From a virus: DNA of 31,860 bases. The stretch is from IMG/VR virus record IMGVR_UViG_3300046170_000547, positions 1-31,860 of that record, one strand, 5' to 3'. This document shows positions 25,666 through 31,860 of the stretch, piece by piece; within the stretch, counting starts at the first letter, position 1; every line of letters starts with the position of its first letter. The notes under the pieces are model-generated. The model saw nothing but the letters and a program-made list of their open reading frames with translations. It was not told the DNA's origin and searched no databases. Both the position numbers and the translations under genes were made by a program.

Positions 25666-27906
25666 ATGACTATATCAACTACTACAATAAAAAATTCCTA
25701 CAATGGAAATGGATCTACAACAGCTTTTAATTACACTTTTAAAATTAGTGCTGAAAGTGAAATGCAAGTTATCATTAGATCTTCAACTGGATCTGAAACT
25801 GTAAAAACTTTATCTTCTCATTATACTATTTCTAATGTTGGAAATGCTGGAGGTGGAGCTGTAACTTTCCAATCTGGTCATATACCAGCATCTGGCGAAA
25901 CAGTTATTTTAAGAAGAGTTACTGCACAAACTCAAGCAATGGATCTAATTGATAATGATCCAATGAGTGCTGACACTATTGAAACAGCACATGATAAAGC
26001 GATTGCTATTACTCAAGAGTTACAAGAACAGATTGATAGATCTTTAAAACTATCAAGAACAAATACAATGTCATCGACTGAATTTACAATCGATGCAACA
26101 AACAGAGCTGGAAAAGTTTTAGGTTTTGATAATACTGGAGAGCTATCTGTTACAAATGAAATTGGAACTAATAAAGGAAATTGGTCCGCTTCAACATCTT
26201 ATGCAAATAGAGATATTGTTAAAGATACTTCTACCAATAATATCTTTATGGCTAACACGGTTCACACTTCAAGTGGATCTCAACCATTAACTACTAACAC
26301 CGATAGTGCAAAATGGGATCTATTGGTTGATGCTGCATCTGCAACGACTGCTTCAACTTCTGCTACCAATTCTGCGAATGCTGCTTCTGCTTCTGCATCG
26401 ACTGCTTCTGGTCATGCCTCAACTGCAACGACTAAAGCCTCTGAAGCATCGACATCGGCTGCTACTGCAACGACTAAAGCATCTGAAGCAACGACTGCCA
26501 AGAATGCTGCTGTAGTTGCTCAAGCTGCTGCTGAAGCTGCTCTTGATACTTTTGATGACAGATTTCTAGGAGCTAAATCTTCTGATCCTTCTGTTGATAA
26601 TGATGGAAATGCTTTAGTGGATGGAGCAATTTATTTTGATACAGCAAATGATATTATGAAAGTCTATGACTTGACTAATACTCAATGGAGGCAATTAACT
26701 TTAACTTCAACTAATCAAGCTCATGTAAATGTTGTTTCTGGTATTCAAGCTGCTGTAACTGGAGTGAACAATATTGCTGGTGCTGTTTCAAGTGTAAATT
26801 CAAATGCTACAAATATTAATACTCTTGCTGGAATTTCTGGATTATCATCTTTAGCTGCTGCTAGTGGAGCAGTAACGAATGTAAATAATAATTTAACTTC
26901 AGTAAATAATTTTGCAGAAGTTTATAGAATATCAGCTAACGCTCCGACAAGTTCACTAAACAATGGAGATCTTTGGTACGATAGCACAGCAAATAAATTA
27001 AAAATTTACGATGGATCATCGTTTGCTCTTGCTGGCTCATCCGTTAATGGAACGACTGCCAGGTTTAAATATACTGCTACTGCTGGTCAAACTACTTTTT
27101 CTGGAAGCGATGCTAACAGTAATACTTTGGCTTACGATGTAGCTGGAGGAGTTCTATTTGCAGATATATATTTAAACGGAGTTAAGCTTGTTGCTGGAAC
27201 AGATGTAACTGCAACGAATGGAACTTCTGTTGTTTTGGCAAGCGGAGCAAATCTTAATGATACTCTTGAGATAGTAACTTTTGGAACTTTTAGCTTATCA
27301 AGTATTTCAGTAAATGATTTAACAGATGTAACTACTGGTGGTGTTAGTGATGGACAAGTATTAGTTTATAATTCTGGAAACTCAAGATTTCAACCAGGCT
27401 CTGCTAGTTCAGCAGAAGTTTATGGATTTAAAAAATCTTTTGTTGGCTCAACTTTAGTTAAAACTGTAACAGTAGTTTCAGTTGGTGGTGCTAATAAATA
27501 TTTTATAGATGGTGTTCAACAAGATACTTTAGAATTATACGAAGGTAATACTTATGTATTTAATTATCCTTCAGCTCATCCTTTTAAATTTTCAACGACT
27601 TCAAATGGTACTCATGCTAGTGGATCAGAATATACGACTGGTGTAACTCACAATAGCTCAACGCAAGTAACGATTGTTGTAGCGACTGGAGCTCCTACTC
27701 TTTACTACTACTGTTCAAGTCATTCTAATATGGGAGGAACTGCGAATACACCAACTCCAGGTCCAAACAATTTACAAGTTACAACTACCAACAAAGGTGC
27801 AGACAATATCGACAGTTCAACTTATGCCTCTTTCGATGATGTCTTATTTAGTGCTTCTGGTTTTACCTTTAGCATTAGCAATGGCATTTTAATAGCAACC
27901 ATATAA
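25666..27906 (+). CDS. Tail fibre with T7 gp17-type N-terminus and cupredoxin-like domain
   Basis: The 746-aa protein begins TISTTTIKNSYNGNGSTTAFNYTFK, followed by the T7 gp17-like anchoring domain (residues 1-150, with SGETVILRRVTAQTQAMDLIDNDPMSADTIETAHDKAI). A low-complexity Ala/Ser/Thr stalk of TKASEASTSAATA repeats (about 225-295) follows. The body has phage-fibre modules (AIYFDTANDIMKVYDLTNTQW; NNGDLWYDSTANKLKIYDGS). Residues about 598-698 show a cupredoxin-like fold with possible copper ligands H638, C683, H686 and M689 (CSSHSNM). Receptor binding and anchoring to the tail nozzle are expected. Two further fibre genes follow. Confidence 0.85.
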   Translation: MTISTTTIKNSYNGNGSTTAFNYTFKISAESEMQVIIRSSTGSETVKTLSSHYTISNVGNAGGGAVTFQSGHIPASGETVILRRVTAQTQAMDLIDNDPMSADTIETAHDKAIAITQELQEQIDRSLKLSRTNTMSSTEFTIDATNRAGKVLGFDNTGELSVTNEIGTNKGNWSASTSYANRDIVKDTSTNNIFMANTVHTSSGSQPLTTNTDSAKWDLLVDAASATTASTSATNSANAASASASTASGHASTATTKASEASTSAATATTKASEATTAKNAAVVAQAAAEAALDTFDDRFLGAKSSDPSVDNDGNALVDGAIYFDTANDIMKVYDLTNTQWRQLTLTSTNQAHVNVVSGIQAAVTGVNNIAGAVSSVNSNATNINTLAGISGLSSLAAASGAVTNVNNNLTSVNNFAEVYRISANAPTSSLNNGDLWYDSTANKLKIYDGSSFALAGSSVNGTTARFKYTATAGQTTFSGSDANSNTLAYDVAGGVLFADIYLNGVKLVAGTDVTATNGTSVVLASGANLNDTLEIVTFGTFSLSSISVNDLTDVTTGGVSDGQVLVYNSGNSRFQPGSASSAEVYGFKKSFVGSTLVKTVTVVSVGGANKYFIDGVQQDTLELYEGNTYVFNYPSAHPFKFSTTSNGTHASGSEYTTGVTHNSSTQVTIVVATGAPTLYYYCSSHSNMGGTANTPTPGPNNLQVTTTNKGADNIDSSTYASFDDVLFSASGFTFSISNGILIATI
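26422..26490 (+). repeat. Tandem stalk repeat in the tail fibre
   Basis: A 27-bp unit (ACTGCAACGACTAAAGC...TCTGAAGCA) occurs at 26422-26448 and 26464-26490 with one mismatch, at a 42-bp (14-residue) period. It encodes the ATxKASEA stalk repeats and is a likely place for length change by recombination. Confidence 0.7.
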
Positions 27907-27920
27907 GGAGGAATTTCAAT

Positions 27921-28748
27921 ATGGCTCAAGTAAATATCGGTGCTATCAAATTTAACTGGAAAGGACCTTACAATAACGGAACTGCTTATGTAGTTGATGA
28001 TGTTGTAAGCTCTGGTGGATCTAGTTATGTTTGTATATTAGCATCAACTGGTAACGCAGTATCAAACGGAACTTATTGGCAGATCATGTCCTCTGCTGGT
28101 AGCAACGGAACAGACGCAGACTTGCTAAATATTAGCAATACAGCTCAAGGCGATCTCTATTATAATAGTGGATCTGCAATAGCGAGAGTGCCAAAAGGTA
28201 CAGCTGGTCAAGTTCTTAAAATGAACTCTGGTGCAACTGCACCTGAATATGGAACAATATCAACTGGTGCTTATTCAATAGCACAAATTTCTAGAAGTGG
28301 TTTAGGAAATACAAGTCATTCAGGAAGTTCTAATACAGCTTATAATTTTGGAACACCTATACAAGTTACACCTACTGCTTCAACTGATTTAATAGAGATA
28401 AAATTACAAACTGCTATCGAAGCTCAAGGTGATATGTATGTTGGATTAGCATTTGGTGTTAATACTTCAGATAGTTGGGGTACAACTACAAATGACAGTA
28501 GATTAAAACAATCAACTGGAGAATTTGCTTATGGTATTGGTACTGGTCACGATAGTGAAAGATACCAAGTATTGCATCTTATTGGTATTTATAGTCCATC
28601 TGATTTAGGTATGTCAGCAGGAACTAATTATTATGTATCTCCTCATTTATTAATTCATAGTCATAGTGGAACAACTAAAACTGGTCATAGAAGTACTAAC
28701 TATGAAGGAGACCCAAACAGATTTGATTTAATAAGATACACAGTATAG
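27921..28748 (+). CDS. Fibre/receptor-binding protein with chitin-binding-like module
   Basis: The 275-aa protein has a strong AGGAGG before the ATG. Residues 10-57 read KFNWKGPYNNGTAYVVDDVVSSGGSSYVCILASTGNAVSNGTYWQIM. This is the layout of small carbohydrate-binding (CBM5/12-type, chitin-binding-like) modules, W-x-x-x-Y...Y-x-x-x-D-x-V...G-x-x-Y-x-C/A...W, common at the N-terminus of phage fibres. The rest is beta-rich (PVYYNSGSAI, FGVNTSDSW, LLIHSHSGTTKTGHRS) and likely the host-facing part. It follows the gp17-like fibre and is probably a secondary adhesin. The His/Ser-rich C-terminal part may also bind metal, which I cannot confirm. Confidence 0.7.
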   Translation: MAQVNIGAIKFNWKGPYNNGTAYVVDDVVSSGGSSYVCILASTGNAVSNGTYWQIMSSAGSNGTDADLLNISNTAQGDLYYNSGSAIARVPKGTAGQVLKMNSGATAPEYGTISTGAYSIAQISRSGLGNTSHSGSSNTAYNFGTPIQVTPTASTDLIEIKLQTAIEAQGDMYVGLAFGVNTSDSWGTTTNDSRLKQSTGEFAYGIGTGHDSERYQVLHLIGIYSPSDLGMSAGTNYYVSPHLLIHSHSGTTKTGHRSTNYEGDPNRFDLIRYTV

Positions 28749-28758
28749 GAGATAAACA

Positions 28759-28935
28759 ATGCCAAATAATATAATAGAAATAGCTGACGCAATAAAAGCA
28801 ATTAATCCTGATGCAGATTTTTCTTACGAAAATTTAGCAACAGATGATGAAAGTATTGCTACTATTAATTGGAGAGGAACAACACCAATTAGTGCAGAAG
28901 ATATAAAAGCTAAAAAAGCTGAACTAGAAGCATAA
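28759..28935 (+). CDS. Small XkdW-like tail-region protein (58 aa)
   Basis: MPNNIIEIADAIKAINPDAD then FSYENLATDDESIATINWRG then TTPISAEDIKAKKAELEA, with AGGAG upstream. The order 'A-I-x-x-I-N-P-x-A-x-F...I-x-W-x-x-x-T-P-I-x-x-x-x-I-x' is that of short tail-fibre-associated proteins such as XkdW. They are often encoded next to fibre genes. A chaperone or adaptor role for the fibres is plausible but unproven. Confidence 0.6.
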   Translation: MPNNIIEIADAIKAINPDADFSYENLATDDESIATINWRGTTPISAEDIKAKKAELEA

Positions 28936-28942
28936 CACATAA

Positions 28943-28966
28943 AGGCTAGGTAGAAATATCTAGCCT
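28943..28966 (+). other. GAAA-tetraloop hairpin between fibre genes
   Basis: AGGCTAGGTA (28943-28952) pairs with TATCTAGCCT (28957-28966): ten pairs with one G-U and a GAAA loop. No T run follows. It is the second copy of the hairpin design seen at 13855-13878. Confidence 0.7.
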
Positions 28967-28997
28967 ACAAAATTCAAATCAATCAAGGAAATATTAA

Positions 28998-30191
28998 ATG
29001 ACTAGAGCAAGAGATATAGCCAATTTACTTGGCACAAATACAAATGGAATAATTGATAATGCAAAGATAACTTTGGATGCTGCTGAAGTACCAGATCTTG
29101 CTGCATCTAAAATTACTTCTGGAACATTTGCCGATGCTAGAATAGCTGCATCTAATGTATCTCAACATGCAACATCATTTGATGATAATAAAATTGTTAA
29201 TGATATTTCTACTCTTGCTTTGAGACAAGCATCTAACGAAAACAAAGGTGCTTACAATACTAACTCAATGTTTGTAGATGTATTTCAAGACAGCTCTGGA
29301 ATAGCCTCACACACTACCTCTGCAAGAGATACTGCTGAATATGTATCAAGTGTAGTTAGTTCATTAGGTTCTTTTTCTTTAAACACATCTGATAGAGGTA
29401 GCGAAGGTATTGTAGTGTCATTTTCTGGATTTACTCCAGCTGGAACTAATACAAATGTTGATAATGTTTGGTTAGATGGTGGAACTACTTATGATGATAG
29501 TGGTTCTGATGAAGATTGGTATTTTCATAATGCAGAAGCAAATAGTACATCATATATAATATCGCTAGATATGGGCAGTTCTTACAGTAAAATTGTAAAT
29601 AGTTTCAGATTAAATACAGGAAATAATGCTAGTTGTGGAGTTTGGAAATTTCAAGGTTCAAATGATGGTACTAATTATACTGACCTTTTAAGTACATTTA
29701 CTTGGCAAGGTACTGTTGGAAGTAATCCAAATGCATATACAGATTTTGATTTTACTAACACTACACAATACAGATATTTTAGATTTGTAGGAGTAAGTGG
29801 TAATGTAAGTAATAGTCCATATCAAAATTCTTTAATGTTAAAAGAGGCTACAAGTAGTTTAGTAACTAATGCAACTGGAAACTTTATATCTAATGTAATT
29901 ACAGCTCCATCAAGCACATCTAAAATGGGAGCTATTATTACTTACCAAGACAATGCTGGAACAAACACTTTAAATACAGATATAGTTTTACAATTATCAG
30001 CAGACAATGGTTCTAATTTTACAACAGCTACAATGACAGCTATGCCAGACTTTGCATCTGGAATTAAAATGGCAAAAGTAAATGACTTATCTGTTACTGC
30101 TGGAACACAATTAAAATATAAAATATCTTTTGCTAATCAATCTTCTGGATCTAAAGAAGCTAGAATTAGAGGTGTATCTTTACAATATTAA
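28998..30191 (+). CDS. Tail fibre with discoidin-like carbohydrate-binding domain
   Basis: The 397-aa protein starts MTRARDIANLLGTNTNGIID, a frequent start of marine phage fibres, followed by ASKITSGTFADARIAASNVSQH. Residues about 175-290 form an F5/8 type C (discoidin/CBM32-like) domain: strands SKIVNSFRLNTGN, GVWKFQGSNDGTNYTDL, AYTDFDFTNTTQYRYFRFVG. The C-terminal domain (GAIITYQDNAGTNTLNTDIV...LSADNGSNFTTATM..KARI) is a beta-sandwich seen on other phage fibres. It is the third receptor-binding candidate in the cluster, and the gene is intact. Confidence 0.75.
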   Translation: MTRARDIANLLGTNTNGIIDNAKITLDAAEVPDLAASKITSGTFADARIAASNVSQHATSFDDNKIVNDISTLALRQASNENKGAYNTNSMFVDVFQDSSGIASHTTSARDTAEYVSSVVSSLGSFSLNTSDRGSEGIVVSFSGFTPAGTNTNVDNVWLDGGTTYDDSGSDEDWYFHNAEANSTSYIISLDMGSSYSKIVNSFRLNTGNNASCGVWKFQGSNDGTNYTDLLSTFTWQGTVGSNPNAYTDFDFTNTTQYRYFRFVGVSGNVSNSPYQNSLMLKEATSSLVTNATGNFISNVITAPSSTSKMGAIITYQDNAGTNTLNTDIVLQLSADNGSNFTTATMTAMPDFASGIKMAKVNDLSVTAGTQLKYKISFANQSSGSKEARIRGVSLQY

Positions 30192-30192
30192 T

Positions 30193-30426
30193 ATGCCTAA
30201 AAAGAAAACAGCAACAATAGTTAATCAACAAGTAGGCATAAGACTTTCTTCACATGAAAAACTATGTGCTGAAAGAATGAATAATATTTTAAAGTCTATT
30301 GAAAGACTTGAAAAGAAGGTCGAACAATTAAGCGATCATGTATCAACTGGTAAAGGAATTGTTAAAGTTCTTGTAGTGTTAGGATCTTTAGCTGCTGCTT
30401 GTATCGGTTATCTCAACATAAAATAG
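30193..30426 (+). CDS. Small coiled-coil membrane protein
   Basis: I start at 30193 (MPKKKTATIVNQQVGIRLSS), right after the fibre stop. The 77-aa protein has a coiled coil (NNILKSIERLEKKVEQLSDH) and a C-terminal membrane helix (VKVLVVLGSLAAACIGYLNI). It heads the lysis cassette. A holin accessory, antiholin or spanin-like role is possible, but no known family is recognised. Confidence 0.65.
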   Translation: MPKKKTATIVNQQVGIRLSSHEKLCAERMNNILKSIERLEKKVEQLSDHVSTGKGIVKVLVVLGSLAAACIGYLNIK

Positions 30427-30434
30427 GAAATCAA

Positions 30435-30830
30435 ATGACAATGATAAGAGAGCCAGGCGACTGGCAAGAGGATTGGTGTAATTTTAAACCAGATGAATTT
30501 AGATGTAGTTGTTGCAACAGATTAGAAGTTGCATCTGAATTATTAGATGTATTACAAAAAGCTAGAAATGTATTAGGACCATTAACTTTGACCTCTGCTT
30601 ACAGATGTAGTGATCATAATAGTAAGGTGTCATCTACTGGTCTCTCTGGACCTCATACAACTGGTTTTGCGGTAGATATACATGTCTCTAACTCTCAACA
30701 TAGAAAAGAATTATTATCTTATTTTGCAGACAAAGTTACTGGATTAGGAATTGCTAAAACTTTTATCCATATAGATTTATTAAATAATGATCTTGGCTTT
30801 GATGCCAGACCTAACTGTTGGTTATATTAA
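30435..30830 (+). CDS. Endolysin, M15-type zinc peptidase
   Basis: From MTMIREPGDWQEDWCNFKPD the 131-aa protein has the peptidase M15 (D-Ala-D-Ala carboxypeptidase / VanY-like) pattern: FKPDEFRCSCCN (residues 17-28), LTSAYRCSDHN (52-62), SGPHTTGFAVDI (71-82) and FIHIDL (110-115). The zinc ligands are H74, D81 and H112. It would cut peptidoglycan cross-bridges at lysis. No signal peptide is seen, so it needs the holin encoded next. The start at 30435 follows TAGGAAATC; the upstream 12 residues (from 30399) overlap the previous gene and are less likely. Confidence 0.88.
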   Translation: MTMIREPGDWQEDWCNFKPDEFRCSCCNRLEVASELLDVLQKARNVLGPLTLTSAYRCSDHNSKVSSTGLSGPHTTGFAVDIHVSNSQHRKELLSYFADKVTGLGIAKTFIHIDLLNNDLGFDARPNCWLY

Positions 30831-31187
30831 ATGTGGTTTGCTCTACTTAAAAATCCTTTAACTAAAATTATTGCTGAAAAAACATTTGGAGCAATTAAAC
30901 ATAAATTAGAGAAGGATAAAATTGTTAGACAAAAAGAATTAGATCATGCTGCTAATACAGATGTTCAATCTTTAAAATCTAGCGAAAGCTCACTAAAAGA
31001 TGAATATTTAGTTATAATTTTTTCTTTAATTTTTTTAGCACATTTCGTGCCATCTCTCCAAGAAGCTATGCTGCGAGGCTGGGAAATCCTGGAGTTAGCT
31101 TCAGACTATTTCTGGATAATCATTTTAACAATAGTTGGTGGATCTTTTGGATCATCTAGTATTACAAAATTTATTAAAAAGAAGTAA
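30831..31187 (+). CDS. Holin of the GTA 3-TM type
   Basis: The 118-aa protein starts right after the endolysin stop. An amphipathic, charged N-terminus (KLEKDKIVRQKELDHAANTD) precedes a first membrane helix (residues 59-76, YLVIIFSLIFLAHFVPSL). The helix-forming LRGWEILELASDY and a second membrane helix (93-110, FWIIILTIVGGSFGSSSI) follow, then a basic tail. The late 'W...I...GG..G...I.K' arrangement resembles the 3-TM holin family of gene transfer agents. It would permeabilise the inner membrane for the M15 peptidase. Two clear helices rather than three are visible. Confidence 0.7.
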   Translation: MWFALLKNPLTKIIAEKTFGAIKHKLEKDKIVRQKELDHAANTDVQSLKSSESSLKDEYLVIIFSLIFLAHFVPSLQEAMLRGWEILELASDYFWIIILTIVGGSFGSSSITKFIKKK

Positions 31188-31321
31188 TGGCTAAACAGAA
31201 GTTCGTTAGCTTCACACCTAGAGAGAAGCCTCCAAAGAGAAAAGGTATTCATAAGAAGAGCCTATCAAAAAGCGAAAAGCTTAATAAGAAATTAACTAGA
31301 TACAAAGGTCAAGGAAGATGA
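31187..31321 (+). CDS. Small basic conserved phage protein (44 aa)
   Basis: MAKQKFVSFTPREKPPKRKG then IHKKSLSKSEKLNKKLTRYK and GQGR. The ATG overlaps the holin stop (TAATG). I know similar 'FVSFTPR.KPPKR...HKK.L.KSEK...K.YRGQGR' sequences from marine phages. It is strongly basic. The role is unknown. Confidence 0.7.
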   Translation: MAKQKFVSFTPREKPPKRKGIHKKSLSKSEKLNKKLTRYKGQGR

Positions 31322-31635
31322 AAGTTTCAGACAATACAGCTATCTCAATGCCAATGAGAAATCTTATATCAATAGTAATAACTGTTGCTATTGGTGTCTG
31401 GGGTTACTTTGGAATAGTAGAAAGAGTAACTAGATTAGAGACATCTGATACTTTGTTTGAAGCAGATCTATTAAAGAAGGCAGATCAAACTCCAAAAAAT
31501 TTAGAGATCTTTATGCTTATAGAAGAGCTCTTTAAACAGACAGATAAGCAACAAGAAGCTTTAGATAAGAATATTCACACACAAATTAAACTAGATCATC
31601 TTGAAGAGCAGCTATCAAAGCTCTTAAAGATATAG
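31318..31635 (+). CDS. Membrane-anchored coiled-coil protein
   Basis: The 105-aa protein (ATGA overlap with the previous gene) has ISMPMRNLISIVITVAIGVWGYFGIVERVTRLE, one N-terminal membrane helix at about residues 14-32, and then a long acidic coiled coil (LEADLLKKADQTPKNLEIFM...LDHLEEQLSKLL). The 'ISMP..NLISI' start with 'ERV.RLE' is common in marine phage lysis cassettes. The topology is that of an i-spanin-like or antiholin-like protein, but no function is proven. Confidence 0.65.
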   Translation: MKVSDNTAISMPMRNLISIVITVAIGVWGYFGIVERVTRLETSDTLFEADLLKKADQTPKNLEIFMLIEELFKQTDKQQEALDKNIHTQIKLDHLEEQLSKLLKI

Positions 31636-31662
31636 AAACACTTAAAGACAAGGTAAGAAAAA

Positions 31663-31860
31663 ATGGAAATAGTCATTAGCCTAATGTTATATCTTGGAAA
31701 TCCACCAGATTCTAAAAGAACACTTATTATGCCAGACTTTAAAACTTGTTTGGCTAAAAAAAGATATGCAACCAGGAACTCTAATGCTGACTATAAATGC
31801 AGCAAGGTTAATGCTGTTGTTAAAGATGGTAAAATTATCAGCATCTCAAGTTTAGATTAA
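31663..31860 (+). CDS. Small secreted-like protein at the window edge
   Basis: The 65-aa frame starts MEIVISLMLYLGNPPDSKRT and ends with a stop exactly at the last base. The hydrophobic start could be a weak signal or anchor. Two Cys (C29 and C47, in KTCLAK and KCSKVN) may form a disulphide. No family is named with certainty. It is the last visible gene of the lysis block. Confidence 0.55.
   Translation: MEIVISLMLYLGNPPDSKRTLIMPDFKTCLAKKRYATRNSNADYKCSKVNAVVKDGKIISISSLD

Noticed and set aside
26306-26515. Leu-rich plus-strand frame
   Set aside because: It is the out-of-frame reading of the Ala/Ser/Thr fibre stalk.
26341-26530. Repeat array resembling CRISPR at first sight
   Set aside because: The repeats are in frame and encode the fibre stalk; spacers are not unique and there are no cas genes.

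Overview
The window looks like about 32 kb of a marine, podovirus-like, probably temperate phage of an AT-rich bacterium. The low GC content, dense TAATG/ATGA gene overlaps, small basic and membrane proteins, and 'MTRARDIANLL'-type fibre starts resemble phages of SAR11 and other marine alphaproteobacteria. That host is an inference; no host gene, integrase, tRNA or attachment site is visible. The left edge cuts a gene, and the right edge coincides with a stop codon.

Layout. (1) Positions 1-4224 are transcribed leftwards. They hold an XRE/S24-like repressor, a small HTH protein, a PD-(D/E)XK exonuclease, a tiny membrane protein, an ERF/Rad52-like annealing protein, and three small early genes. 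(2) A control region at about 2500-2570 and 4225-4316 flanks the two regulator genes. It carries two identical 21-bp elements in inverted orientation, upstream of the left recombination operon and of the right operon. (3) Positions 4317-5745 are a short rightward early operon ending in a hairpin-T9 terminator (5839-5904). (4) Positions 5924-8215 are the packaging module (HGG protein, small and large terminase). (5) Positions 8215-14163 are head genes: accessory proteins, T7-gp8-type portal, Bbp19-like protein, scaffold, major capsid, probable decoration protein and a basic Cys protein. (6) Positions 14164-25664 are tail tubular proteins A and B, a GNAT-fold protein and an ejection (internal virion) set including two giant proteins. 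(7) Positions 25666-30191 hold three fibre/receptor-binding proteins with different adhesive modules (T7 gp17-type N-terminus plus cupredoxin-like domain, chitin-binding-like, discoidin-like). (8) Positions 30193-31860 are the lysis cassette (membrane/coiled-coil proteins, M15 peptidase endolysin, GTA-type holin).

The genes read as a complete virion assembly line. The repressor and paired operators would choose between lysogeny and divergent early transcription, the recombination genes process DNA ends, and the rightward block builds, packages, injects and releases.

A striking property is that nine genes, including the major capsid gene, are broken by single-base indels, nearly all of them insertions. 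Every one can be rejoined into a recognisable or continuous protein. I favour uncorrected long-read sequencing error, but the A-run sites in the repressor and in the 18089-19764 gene could be real recoding. I annotate these genes as single CDS with the indel positions stated. I see no CRISPR array, IS element or defence island.
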